Source: Streptomyces sp. NBC_01142 (GTDB lineage Bacteria; Actinomycetota; Actinomycetes; Streptomycetales; Streptomycetaceae). From it: a stretch of 64,000 nt of DNA. Below the pieces are notes generated by a model that was not told the DNA's origin, made no database searches, and saw only the letters and a program-made list of their open reading frames with translations. The translations under genes and the position numbers were made by a program. The stretch spans positions 3,162,001 through 3,226,000 of the forward strand of contig NZ_JAPEOR010000001.1 in NCBI RefSeq assembly GCF_026341125.1. The letters run 5' to 3'. This document shows positions 9,015 to 20,298 of the stretch, one piece after another (position 1 is the first letter of the stretch; each line of letters opens with the position of its first letter).

Positions 9015-10289
9015 TTGGGCGCGGCGTCGGCCGACGGGCCGGTCCCCCTGTATCGGCACCGTCCCTTCGTGCTGCTGTGCGGAGAGCAGGTCGCCAGCTC
9101 CGTCGGGCGGCAGATCACCGCCCTTGCGCTGACACTGCTGGCCGTGACCGGCCTCGGCGCGGGACCGTTCGGGGCGGCCGCACTGCTGGCACTGACCTAT
9201 CTGCCCGGCGCCGTGCTGAGCCCGCTGGCCGGAGCGCTCGTCGACCGGATCCGGCTGCGCCGCCTGCTCGTGTGGGTCACCTCCCTGCAGACCCTGGTCG
9301 TCGGCTCGATCCCGTTCGCCGGTGCCGTGGGGCACATCACCCTGCCGCAGCTGTACGTGGTCGCCGCCGTCTCCGGCACCCTGACCTTCACGCTCTCGGT
9401 CGCCCTCCAGGCGGCGCTGCCGCGCGTCGTCGGACCGGAGAGGCTGCTGGGCGCCAACTCCGCGCTGACCGCGGCCCGTACGAGCGGACAGATCGGCGGG
9501 CCGGCGCTCGGCGGCGTCATGGTCGGGCTCCTCGGAGCCGATTCGGCGCTCCTTGCGGGCAGTGCTGCCTACGCCGTCGAGGCGCTGTTCCTGCTCGCCC
9601 TGCCCGCCGCCCTGAACACCCCGGCAGGGTCGCGGGAGCCCGCGAAGTCCGTGGCCGGCTTGCTGCGTACGGGACTTGCGGTGGTTCGCGCCGAGCGCCG
9701 GCTGCGCCGCATGGTCCTGGCGGGCGCCGGACTCAACCTCGGCAGCGGCGCGGCGACCGCGCTCTACGTGTTCTACGCGACCCACGATCTGGCTCTGCCC
9801 GCCTGGCAGTTGGGAACGACATACGCCACCTACAGCGCGGCCACCCTGGCGGGTGCGCTGCTCGCCGGACGGTTCGCGAGGACCACGGGGCTGTGGCGGG
9901 CCACACAGATCTTCGGGCTCGCGGCGGGCGCGGCGGTGTTCCTGATCCCGGCCGCGTCGCTGGGCCTCGCCTTCCCCGTGCTGCTCGCGTACCAGGTCTG
10001 TTACGGGCTCTCCGGCACCGTGTGGATGATCTCCATGACCACCACGCAGCAACTGGTCACCCCGGACGGCATGCAGGGACGCGTTGCCGGTCTCGTGCAG
10101 GCGGTGCTGCTCACGACGGTACCGGTGGGGGCGCTGGCGGGCGGCGCACTGGCCGCCTGGCTCGGCAGCGTACCCGTACTCATGGGATCGGCGGCGGTGA
10201 CCTTGCTCTCGGCGGCAACCCTCTGGGCACCCACGGGGACGAGCATCACCGTGGCGGAGCCGGCCGCGGACGCGGAGAGCCGCCGCTAG
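9015..10289 (+). CDS. MFS transporter, probable exporter of the RiPP-type product
   Basis: 424 residues with about 12 hydrophobic segments and an MFS signature loop between helices 2 and 3 (GALVDRIRLRRLL, the DRxxRR region). TTG at 9015-9017 begins three bases after the DUF5825 stop, which fits a four-gene operon with the peptide, the maturase and DUF5825. It resembles MFS drug or macrolide-type efflux proteins. Substrate is unknown; export of the modified peptide is inferred from the operon. No ABC transporter or leader peptidase accompanies it. Confidence 0.8.
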   Translation: MGAASADGPVPLYRHRPFVLLCGEQVASSVGRQITALALTLLAVTGLGAGPFGAAALLALTYLPGAVLSPLAGALVDRIRLRRLLVWVTSLQTLVVGSIPFAGAVGHITLPQLYVVAAVSGTLTFTLSVALQAALPRVVGPERLLGANSALTAARTSGQIGGPALGGVMVGLLGADSALLAGSAAYAVEALFLLALPAALNTPAGSREPAKSVAGLLRTGLAVVRAERRLRRMVLAGAGLNLGSGAATALYVFYATHDLALPAWQLGTTYATYSAATLAGALLAGRFARTTGLWRATQIFGLAAGAAVFLIPAASLGLAFPVLLAYQVCYGLSGTVWMISMTTTQQLVTPDGMQGRVAGLVQAVLLTTVPVGALAGGALAAWLGSVPVLMGSAAVTLLSAATLWAPTGTSITVAEPAADAESRR

Positions 10290-10293
10290 GGCC

Positions 10294-10440
10294 GTTTCGA
10301 CTGACGTGCAGTGGGCGCGGATCGAGTCGTTGCTGCCGCCCAGGCGGACGCCGAAGGCGACCTCGACCGGGTCGTCGCAGTCGGCCCCGCCATCGTCCGC
10401 GCCCACCAGCACGCCGCCGGGGCCCGTCATTGGGCGGCCC
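10294..10440 (+). pseudogene. IS5-type transposase remnant
   Basis: Reading from about 10296 gives VSTDVQWARIESLLPPRRTPK, the typical N-terminus of streptomycete IS5-group transposases. After a deletion and frame change, 10367-10425 gives VVAVGPAIVRAHQHAAGA, matching the usual (V)DSTVVRAHQHAAGA block but with the catalytic Asp replaced by Gly. The rest of the enzyme is missing, and no terminal repeats were found. Confidence 0.65.
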
Positions 10441-10870
10441 GGCCGGCGAGCCGGACGATCATGTCCTCGTGGGCTTTCCCGACAGCATCACCGGGACCAT
10501 GACACCCGCGCCGGGGAAGCCAACGCGAGGGAAAGCCGCATCGCAGCTCGGCGGGCAACGGTGTACGGGATCTTGCGGAGTCGTGCTCCAGCGTCCCTCA
10601 CGTCGGCGCTTGGCTCGCCATGAAGACTCCACCGACCGTGCGGAACGGTGCGGGCGCCTGGGGCAGCAGATCCTCCGTGTGTAAGCGCCTCTGAGGTCCA
10701 CTGCTATGCGTTTATGGATGGTTTTATTAAGGAAGCATATACATGAGAGTGATTTGCCCATTTCTCGCTACTTGGCTCCGAAACCGCGGAGTGCCGCGAC
10801 GCTTCTGGGCCTTCTGGTCAGCGGTCACCGCCGGCGTGGATCAGCAATGGTGCTTCAGAGGGGAAAACAG
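10441..10870. other. Non-coding stretch before the SHOCT gene
   Basis: No supported gene. The part 10690-10770 is locally AT-rich (for example GGTTTTATTAAGGAAGCATATA), unlike its surroundings, and may contain the promoter of the SHOCT gene at 10871. The open frame from 10706 is read through to that gene but has no ribosome site and no family similarity before residue 56. Confidence 0.35.
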
Positions 10871-11284
10871 ATGACTGGGCAAGTGAACTTGGCTTACGAC
10901 TATCCGCTCCTGGGTGCGTTCTGGACCATGCTGTGGATCTTCCTGTGGGTCATTTGGATCTTCCTGCTCTTCCGGGTCTTCGTGGACGTCTTCCGTGACG
11001 ACTCCCTCAACGGGTGGGCCAAGGCAGGGTGGTGCATCTTCGTGATCGTCGTCCCCTTCCTCGGGGTCTTCGTATACCTCATAGCGCGTGGCAAAGGCAT
11101 GGGTCAGCGCGAAGTGAATCAGGCCCGAGCTCGGCAGCAGGCGTTCGACAGCTACGTCCGCGAGACCGCAGGCCCCGCCGAGCCGAGCGCGACCGAGGAA
11201 CTCGCGAGGCTCTCGGAAATCAAGGCCAGGGGCGACCTCACGAACGAGGAGTTCCAGCGCGCCAAGGAGAAGATCCTGCGCTGA
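10871..11284 (+). CDS. Membrane protein with PLD nuclease N-terminal (PLDc_N) and SHOCT domains
   Basis: 137 residues. Two transmembrane helices (LGAFWTMLWIFLWVIWIFLL and WCIFVIVVPFLGVFVYLIA) flank a short loop, FVDVFRDDSLNGWAKAGW, the usual PLDc_N arrangement. The C-terminus EELARLSEIKARGDLTNEEF is a SHOCT oligomerisation motif. I chose the ATG at 10871 because GAGGGGA lies about 9 bases upstream and similarity begins there, although the frame is open earlier. Such proteins are common in stress gene groups of actinobacteria; their function is unknown. Confidence 0.8.
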   Translation: MTGQVNLAYDYPLLGAFWTMLWIFLWVIWIFLLFRVFVDVFRDDSLNGWAKAGWCIFVIVVPFLGVFVYLIARGKGMGQREVNQARARQQAFDSYVRETAGPAEPSATEELARLSEIKARGDLTNEEFQRAKEKILR

Positions 11285-11490
11285 CCGGACTCCGCACCGC
11301 CTGCCTACCCTCGGCATGCCCGTCTCGAGGGCACGCATAACTGGGCGGGCCCCGATGGTTCTGGGGCTGGGCGCCCGCCGCGTCACCTGTGGCTGGCCGG
11401 AGCTGGTCGGCCGCCGCGTTGCCCGCCCCTATGGGCGAAGGGCCCATGCAGCCCTCCAGGTGGTCGAGAGTCTCCTCGCTCACACTCCGG

Positions 11491-13221
11491 CTAGCCGCCA
11501 TCGCTGTCGTGGTTCCGGCACCAAGAGCGGTATGCGGCAAGCGCGGTGGGCAGCGTGGGAAAGATCCGGTCCTCGCCGACGGATGCGCCGAGTCCGTACG
11601 CGTCCAGCTCGTCTCGCAGATCCTGTTTGACGCGGGCCATGGCGAACTCGATGCCGCGCCGGGTCAGTTCCCGCCGTAGTTGGTCCAGCGAGTCAAGTGC
11701 GGTGATGTCCACCTCCACGTTCGCCTCGGCGTTGAGGACGAACCACCTGACCGGGATCTCCTGCTCGGCCACCGCGTCCAGGGCACTGCGCCTGAAGTCC
11801 TCCGCATTGGCGAAGAACAGAGGGGAGTCGTAGCGGTAGACCAGCAGCCCGGGGACCACCCGGGCCTGCGGGTAGTCGTCGACGTCGTGCATGCCCGGCA
11901 TACCGGGCACCAGGCCCTGGACGGCGTCGTGCGGCCGCGCCACCCTGCTCAGGAGCTCGGCGACCGACAGACCCACGGCCACGAGCACCCCGTACAGGAT
12001 GTCCAGGACGAGGACTCCGGCGAGGCAGCCGAGGGCCAGCAGAAGTTCCCGCCGGCGGAAGGACGCCAGCCGCCGGAAGCCGGCCAGGTCGATCATCCGG
12101 ATCGCGGCGTAGACGACCAGCGCACCCAGTACGGCCATGGGGGTGCTGGTGAGCAGCGGACTCAGGAAAAGGAGTACAGCCAGAACGGCAGCCCCGGCGG
12201 CGAGCCCATACGCCTGGGTGTGCGCGCCCGTGGACTGAGCGATTGCGGTACGACTGGCGCTGCTGCTCACCGGGAATCCCTGCAGCGTGCCGGCGCCGAG
12301 ATTCACGGCGCCCAGGGCCAACAGCTCCTGGTTCGCGTCCAGGGGCGGCCCACCGTCGTCGGTGGCGAAGGCACGCGCGGTGAGGATGAAGTCGGTATAG
12401 CCCACGAGCAGGACACCGACGGCGGGCAGCAGCAACTGGGGCAGGCTGTCGAGATCGGGCAGGTCCGGGCGGGGCAGCCCGGCCGGGATCTCCCCGATCA
12501 CCGCGAGACCGCGGTCCTGCAGGCCGAACACCGCCACCACCGCCGTACCGAACACCAGGGCCAGCAGTGGGCCGGGAATGCCCCAACGAAATCGCGTGGC
12601 CAGGTACAGGAAGATCAGCGTTCCGGCGCTGAAGATCAACGTCGTGGGATGGACCTGGGCCAGGTTCTGCGCGAAGGAGACCAGCTTCGGGAAGAACCCC
12701 GAACCTTCCGTGGGGACACCGGTGAGCTTGGTGAGCTGATCCACCATCATGATCAGCGCCACGCCCGCCAGATAGCCGATCAGCACGGGCCGTGAGAGCA
12801 GATCGGCCACGAATCCCAGCCTCGCCGCCCACGCCACAAGACACATCAGACCCACCGCGACGGCGAGCGCGGAGGCCAGGACCGCGTACCGCGCGGGATC
12901 GCCCCCGGCGAGCGGCCCCACGACGGTCGCGGTCATCAGCGCTGTCGTCGACTCGGGCCCCACCGACAGCAGTCGGGACGAGCCCAGGAAGGCGTACAGC
13001 ACGAGCGCGGGCAGGATGGCCCAGAGGCCCACGACCGGTGGCAGGCCCGCGACGCTGGCGTACGCCATGACCTGCGGTACGAGATACGCGGCGACCGTGA
13101 CCCCGGCCAGGAGGTCCCCACGCAGCCAGCTCCGTCGGTACCCCCTGAAGACCGTGAGGCCCGGCACCCCCGGCACAGCACGACGCCAACTTCCGCGGGG
13201 GGTGCCGGGGTGCTTCGCCAT
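11491..13221 (-). CDS. SulP family inorganic anion transporter with STAS domain
   Basis: 576 residues from the ATG at 13221 (GAAGGACA upstream; the frame extends further but without a ribosome site). The SulP core begins with LLAGVTVAAYLVPQVMAYASVAGLPP, has about 11-12 transmembrane helices, and ends in a cytoplasmic STAS domain (about residues 440-565, including VDITALDSLDQLRRELTRRG). Family members carry sulfate, bicarbonate or other anions. The P-type ATPase gene ends 57 bp upstream on the same strand, so the two are likely one transcript for ion homeostasis. Confidence 0.9.
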   Translation of the reverse strand: MAKHPGTPRGSWRRAVPGVPGLTVFRGYRRSWLRGDLLAGVTVAAYLVPQVMAYASVAGLPPVVGLWAILPALVLYAFLGSSRLLSVGPESTTALMTATVVGPLAGGDPARYAVLASALAVAVGLMCLVAWAARLGFVADLLSRPVLIGYLAGVALIMMVDQLTKLTGVPTEGSGFFPKLVSFAQNLAQVHPTTLIFSAGTLIFLYLATRFRWGIPGPLLALVFGTAVVAVFGLQDRGLAVIGEIPAGLPRPDLPDLDSLPQLLLPAVGVLLVGYTDFILTARAFATDDGGPPLDANQELLALGAVNLGAGTLQGFPVSSSASRTAIAQSTGAHTQAYGLAAGAAVLAVLLFLSPLLTSTPMAVLGALVVYAAIRMIDLAGFRRLASFRRRELLLALGCLAGVLVLDILYGVLVAVGLSVAELLSRVARPHDAVQGLVPGMPGMHDVDDYPQARVVPGLLVYRYDSPLFFANAEDFRRSALDAVAEQEIPVRWFVLNAEANVEVDITALDSLDQLRRELTRRGIEFAMARVKQDLRDELDAYGLGASVGEDRIFPTLPTALAAYRSWCRNHDSDGG

Positions 13222-13278
13222 GGGTGTCCTTCGGGTAGGTTCGCGTCGGCTGGTCACGGACGAGGGAACGGGGCGCAC

Positions 13279-15999
<2,721 letters not shown>

Positions 16000-16078
16000 C
16001 TCAGGCCTCCGATCCGGATCCGGTCCGCTGTGTCCCGACGGGCCCTGGTTCGCCTGTCCTTCTTGGTCCGCCGCGCCG

Positions 16079-17071
16079 CTACGAATGCTTTCGCTTCGCG
16101 GTACGGCCGGTTCGCTGCTGTTCGCCGCCCGCTTCGGGGACCGGATGCCTGGCCGCGTACGGATCGGCCGGGGCGCCCTCAGGGGCCTCGGCCTCCAGCT
16201 CCTGCCTGGCGGCCCGGAGGTCCTTGCGCGTCTCCTTGCCGACCACGGGGTAGTGGGGGTCGATGTCCATCAGCGTGTGCGCCAGCACCGCTGCCGTGCA
16301 GATACGCGCGAACCACTTCCGGTCCGCCGGTACGACGTACCAGGGCGCCCACGGCGTACTGGTCGCCGAGAGCATCTCGGAGAACGCCTGCTGGTAGTCG
16401 TCCCACCGCCGGCGCTCCCGGACATCGGCGGCGGAGAACTTCCAGTTCTTCTCCGGCAGGTCGAGCCGCTTCATGAAACGGATGCGCTGCTCTTCCTTGG
16501 AAAGGTTCAGGAAGACCTTTACCACCTTGAACCCGTTGTCGGTCAGGTAGCGCTCCCAGTTGTTGATATCCCGGTAGCGACGGTCCCAGATGTCCGCCCT
16601 TCGCTCCGGCAGTCGCTGCCGATCGAGAACCTCCGGGTGCACCCGTACCACGAGAACCTCCTCGTAGTGCGAACGGTTGAAGATCGCGATGTCGCCGCGC
16701 GCGGGCAGCCTGGCGGCGTACCGCCACAGATAGTCGTGGTCGAGCTCTTCGGCGGAGGGCTGCTTGAAGCTGCTCACCTTGACACCCTGCGGGTTCACCC
16801 CGCTCATGACATGCCGGATCGTCCCGTCCTTGCCTCCGGCATCGAGCGCCTGCAGACAGAGCAGCACTCCGTACGTGTCCTGGGCGGCCAGACGCTCCTG
16901 GTACTCGGCGAGCAGCAACACACCCGCGTGCAGCAGCTCTGCACCGTGCTTCTTCTTCAGGCCGGCCTTGTAGCGGGGATCGAAGTCCCTGCCCAGGTTG
17001 ACCCGCGATCCCGGCTTCACCCGCAGTGGCTCGATGAGCTTCGCGATGCGTTCGGCCCTGGCGTCCGTCAT
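16079..17071 (-). CDS. ppk2: PPK2 family polyphosphate kinase
   Basis: 330 residues from the ATG at 17071 (GAAAGAGG upstream). The Walker A-like DAGGKDGTI, the lid region with SFKQPSAEELDHDYLWR and the Walker B region IAIFNRSHYEEVLVVRV are all present, followed by EEQRIRFMKRLDLPEKNWKF. PPK2 enzymes use polyphosphate to phosphorylate nucleoside mono- or diphosphates. Length and motifs fit the single-domain class. It sits in a stress and ion-homeostasis group with the P-type ATPase and the three-helix-bundle protein, so a part in energy supply under stress is plausible. Confidence 0.88.
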   Translation of the reverse strand: MTDARAERIAKLIEPLRVKPGSRVNLGRDFDPRYKAGLKKKHGAELLHAGVLLLAEYQERLAAQDTYGVLLCLQALDAGGKDGTIRHVMSGVNPQGVKVSSFKQPSAEELDHDYLWRYAARLPARGDIAIFNRSHYEEVLVVRVHPEVLDRQRLPERRADIWDRRYRDINNWERYLTDNGFKVVKVFLNLSKEEQRIRFMKRLDLPEKNWKFSAADVRERRRWDDYQQAFSEMLSATSTPWAPWYVVPADRKWFARICTAAVLAHTLMDIDPHYPVVGKETRKDLRAARQELEAEAPEGAPADPYAARHPVPEAGGEQQRTGRTAKRKHS

Positions 17072-17111
17072 GACGAGCCGCCTCTTTCCTGTCGCGCCGA
17101 GTGCCACACGG

Positions 17112-17606
17112 TCATGTGCGCTCACCACGGTCAGGGCTCACGTCCGACGTGCGCGACGGGCGGAGCCTCCGCGGCCTCCACCGGCTGCGCAGGGGAGAGC
17201 GCGCCATGCTCCCGGTCGACTGCTCCGCCGTCCCTCGCGTGGTCGGCAGTGAGACGGCCGAGCCGCCTCCGGCCGCGGAGGAGACACCTTCACGGCCGAT
17301 GGCGCTGAGCATGATCCGGACCCGGCGTGCGACCAGAATCGGGACGTAAGTCCTGATCTTCGCCTGCTGGAACGTGCCGTAGGCCGTCGCGACCGCTGTG
17401 TCCACGATCGCCGGGTCGACCGAAGGATAGGCGGTCTTCAAGCCCGCGGACAGGTGCCGGATGGCCACTTCCTCGTCCTGCGGGGCGGACGCCTCGGCTA
17501 CCTGGGGCGGCGCCGGATCCGCACATACCCGTGGACCAGGACCGCGACCCGCTCCCTGTGGTGGGGTGCTGTCGTCCGCCACGGACGCCGACTCATCCGT
17601 CCTCAT
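17112..17606 (-). CDS. Three-helix bundle dimerization domain protein
   Basis: 164 residues. The core EEVAIRHLSAGLKTAYPSVD through VDTAVATAYGTFQQAKIRTY resembles small streptomycete proteins annotated as three-helix-bundle dimerization domain proteins. These are usually only about 80-90 residues; here an Arg/Ser-rich 60-residue tail follows, which may be readthrough into non-homologous sequence. The N-terminal 45 residues are low complexity. Function is unknown. It is the first gene of the minus-strand run leading to PPK2. Confidence 0.6.
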   Translation of the reverse strand: MRTDESASVADDSTPPQGAGRGPGPRVCADPAPPQVAEASAPQDEEVAIRHLSAGLKTAYPSVDPAIVDTAVATAYGTFQQAKIRTYVPILVARRVRIMLSAIGREGVSSAAGGGSAVSLPTTRGTAEQSTGSMARSPLRSRWRPRRLRPSRTSDVSPDRGERT

Positions 17607-18079
17607 CGCTCAACCGCCCGCGCGCTCGCACGACCCAGTTCTCAAGGGTCAGAGACTGCATGGCTCATGGCCACGGACCCGACAACCCCGAACCGGCTCA
17701 TGGGCCGACTGCGAGGCCGCCACTCTCATTCTCCGGCCCCCCGGTCGAAACCGCCTCACGGACGACGCCCCTCACGCGGGTTCCTGCGATGCCGCAGGAT
17801 CGGTACTCGAAACCGGGCCGCGAGGGAGGAACGCAGCACCGACGGGGGCCACGAGGCTGATGACCGCCGGCGTGATCACCGCGGCGTAGGACCGGCAGGC
17901 TGCCGCCGACAGGATCCGGGACGTGGTACGGGCGGATCCGGCCTCGGCGGCGGAGGAGCGGGACGCGGTGGCGACGCCCGGCGGTCGGGCGGCAGGCCCT
18001 GCTCGCCCCGGCCCACCTGTCGTGCGGCGACACTGCCTGGGTGTGGCGCGCGAGGCAGAGCCGGTGCTGTCGGTGTCCG
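17607..18079. other. No recognisable gene
   Basis: About 470 bp between the three-helix-bundle gene and DUF6193. All long frames here run through neighbouring genes or have shadow-type composition. I see no promoter or repeat I would defend. Confidence 0.4.
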
Positions 18080-18445
18080 TCACAGGTCGTCCGGGGTTCC
18101 TTCGATGGCCGGTCCGCAGTTGTCGGGCAGGCTGGCCACGATGAGTTCGACGGCTTCCTCCACGGTGTCCGGTTCGCCGAGCACCGTCCTGTCGGAGTGC
18201 CGGAACACATGGAATCCGCCGGGACGGGGGAACAGGGCGGCCACGTCGTGGGTCCACGGGTACTGGGTGCACCGGCTGAAGTACAGCGCTCCGTGGCTGA
18301 CCATGGGGAACAACTCCCGCAGCCGGGAATGCGCGTGAGCCGCAGGCGGGATCGCGGGATTGATGCGCCTTTCGCCGAGCTCAAGGATCCTCTGCCACGC
18401 CGCAGCCACGATCTCTGCCGCTCCACGCGGGGGTTCGCTGTTCAT
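18080..18445 (-). CDS. DUF6193 family protein
   Basis: 121 residues. The block SHGALYFSRCTQYPWTHDVA followed by VEEAVELIVASLPDNCGPAI fits DUF6193, an actinobacterial family annotated as natural-product-associated but without known biochemistry. ATG at 18445 follows GGGAG closely. Members are usually about 120-180 residues, so this may be near full length. It is followed on the same strand by no linked gene; the frameshifted small gene at 18458-18807 lies just upstream. Confidence 0.6.
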   Translation of the reverse strand: MNSEPPRGAAEIVAAAWQRILELGERRINPAIPPAAHAHSRLRELFPMVSHGALYFSRCTQYPWTHDVAALFPRPGGFHVFRHSDRTVLGEPDTVEEAVELIVASLPDNCGPAIEGTPDDL

Positions 18446-18457
18446 CGTGCTCCCACG

Positions 18458-18807
18458 TCACTTGTTCTTCTTGATGGCAGCGTGCGGGTCGATCTCCGGG
18501 ATGTCGGGCTTCGGGACCTTGATCTCCTTGTACACCCCGTTCTCCTCGCCGCGGGTGTACCAGTGGATGTCGTCCCAGGACCGCCCGCCCGGGTTCGGCT
18601 CGTTGAAGATGTTGGCTTCTCCCTCGTACACGACCGTGTTCCGCGTGACCACGCTCATCTCCCAGGCGGTCCCGTTTCCGTACACGGGCCGATTGCCTCA
18701 TCGGTCGAGAACGGCGAACCCTGCTCGACGGCCGTCTGGAACGCATCGACGATATCGGCCGGCGTGTTCCAGTTGCCGCGTTCGCCCTTGCTGTTCGTCG
18801 TGGCCAT
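18458..18807 (-). pseudogene. Small unknown protein, frameshifted
   Basis: From the ATG at 18807, MATTNSKGERGNWNTPADIV continues to FSTDEAIGP, then the frame runs out in an unlike tail and stops. The next frame resumes as VYGNGTAWEMSVVTRNTVVY and runs to PEIDPHAAIKKNK at 18458. Joining the two around 18695-18705 gives one sensible 115-residue protein. The first frame's TGA overlaps an ATG of the second (ATGA), so two coupled small proteins are the alternative. I do not recognise the family; the second half is acidic with many aromatic residues. Confidence 0.5.
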
Positions 18808-18846
18808 TCCGGTCCGGCTCGTCGTCCCGGTGCGACGACCGCGCCC

Positions 18847-20298
18847 CTACGGCTCGTCGTCCCCGGACGGCGGCGGGTCGAGCGGGAGCGACACCCGGAA
18901 CAGGGTGTCGCCGGGGCTGGACGAGACCCGGATGTCACCGCGGTGCTTGTTCACCACGATCCGATACGAGATGTCCAGTCCGAGGCCGGTCCCCTGCCCG
19001 ACCGGTTTCGTCGAGAAGAACGGCTCGAAGATCCGTGGCCGGATCTCGGGGTCGATGCCCGTGCCGGTGTCCCGTACCTCCACGTACGCATGACCGTCCT
19101 CGTGCCAGGTGGCGAGGGTGAGGGTCCCGCTGCCGTCCATCGCGGCGAGCGCGTTGTCGATGAGGTTCGTCCACACCTGGTTCAGCTCCGCCCCGTAGGC
19201 GGGAACGAGCGGCAGGTCGCCGTCGTACTCCTTGACCACGCGCACCCCGTCGGGGATCTTGGCGCGGAGCATCACGACCGTGGCGTCGAGGAGTTCGTGG
19301 ATGTCCACCGGCTGCTGTGCGGCGCGGTCGAGCTGGGAGTACTGCCGGGCCGCGTCGACCAGGCCGGAGATGCGCCGGGTGGCGTCCTCGATCTCGCCCA
19401 TCAGCAGCTCGGTGTCGACGGTGTAGGTCAGCCAGCCGACCGCCGCCCTGCGGTGGTCGCCGGTGAGGCCCTCGGTGGCGCCGGCCAGCCAGTCGGCGTC
19501 GATGCCTCCGGCCACGAGGGTGGGGGCGATGTCCCAGGCGTTCTCCACCTCCGCGTCCTCCAGCCAGTCGCCGAGTTCGTCCTCGGCGTCGGCGGCCTCG
19601 ATCGCCGGGAGTGGGCGCGCCTCCCTGGCCCGCCGTACGGCGGCGTCCTGCATCTCCACCAGCTCGTGCAGCCGGGTGCCGTCGAGCCTGCCGTCGGCGA
19701 TGAGTGCCAGCTTGTGCCGCATCCGGGACACCCGGTCACGCAGGGTGTCGGTAGCCCTGACCGCGGCGGCGGCGGGATTGTTGAGTTCATGAGTGAGCCC
19801 GGCCGTCAGCGAGCCGAGGGCGATGAGCCGCTCCCGTTCGCCGACGATGACGTCGATGGCGCGCGTGCCGAAGAACAGCCCTTCCAGCAGATGCAGGGCC
19901 ATGGGGAACCAGTTCCGCACGGCGGTGGCGAACTCGGCGGCCGGCAGTACGAAGAGCTCCACATCGGTGACCGCCCGCATCGTGTGGGAGTAGACCTGGT
20001 CCACCCGGTCGCCGAGGTAGGCCTGGGTGGCGCCGCCGTAGGCACCCCGCTGGTCGGTGCGGCTGAGCTCGATGTCGTCGCCGTGGAGTCGCCTGCTGAG
20101 TGCGACAGCCCCGCTGAGGAGTACGAAGAAGCAGGACGCGTTCTCTCCCTGCGCGTACACGGCCGTCGACGCCTCCCGCACCTCGACCCGGCCCCGTTCG
20201 GCGAGCCAGGCCAGCTGGGCGGGGTCGAGGGCCTCGAAGAGGAAGAGAGTGCTCAGTTCGTCCGGGGTGGGTGCGGTGCGGGAGGCGTCGGCGGTCAT
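18847..20298 (-). CDS. Sensor histidine kinase with N-terminal cyclic-nucleotide-binding domain
   Basis: 483 residues. Residues about 15-135 form a cNMP-binding/CRP-type sensor (LFEALDPAQLAWLAERG, VYAQGENASCFFVLLSGAVA). The H-box is LTAGLTHELNNPAAAAVRAT (His170), with an unusually long insert before the ATPase. That part has DNALAAMDGSG (N-box), DTGTGIDP, FEPFFSTKPVGQGTGLGLDI (F and G boxes). No transmembrane segment is present, so it is cytoplasmic. ATG at 20298 has GGAGG upstream and overlaps the stop of the response regulator-reductase gene (ATGA), so the pair is translationally coupled and probably one signalling unit. Confidence 0.9.
   Translation of the reverse strand: MTADASRTAPTPDELSTLFLFEALDPAQLAWLAERGRVEVREASTAVYAQGENASCFFVLLSGAVALSRRLHGDDIELSRTDQRGAYGGATQAYLGDRVDQVYSHTMRAVTDVELFVLPAAEFATAVRNWFPMALHLLEGLFFGTRAIDVIVGERERLIALGSLTAGLTHELNNPAAAAVRATDTLRDRVSRMRHKLALIADGRLDGTRLHELVEMQDAAVRRAREARPLPAIEAADAEDELGDWLEDAEVENAWDIAPTLVAGGIDADWLAGATEGLTGDHRRAAVGWLTYTVDTELLMGEIEDATRRISGLVDAARQYSQLDRAAQQPVDIHELLDATVVMLRAKIPDGVRVVKEYDGDLPLVPAYGAELNQVWTNLIDNALAAMDGSGTLTLATWHEDGHAYVEVRDTGTGIDPEIRPRIFEPFFSTKPVGQGTGLGLDISYRIVVNKHRGDIRVSSSPGDTLFRVSLPLDPPPSGDDEP

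Noticed and set aside
8514..10430. 638-codon minus-strand frame opposite DUF5825 and the MFS gene
   Set aside because: Gln/Gly/Arg-rich shadow composition without any domain; the plus strand carries the real genes.
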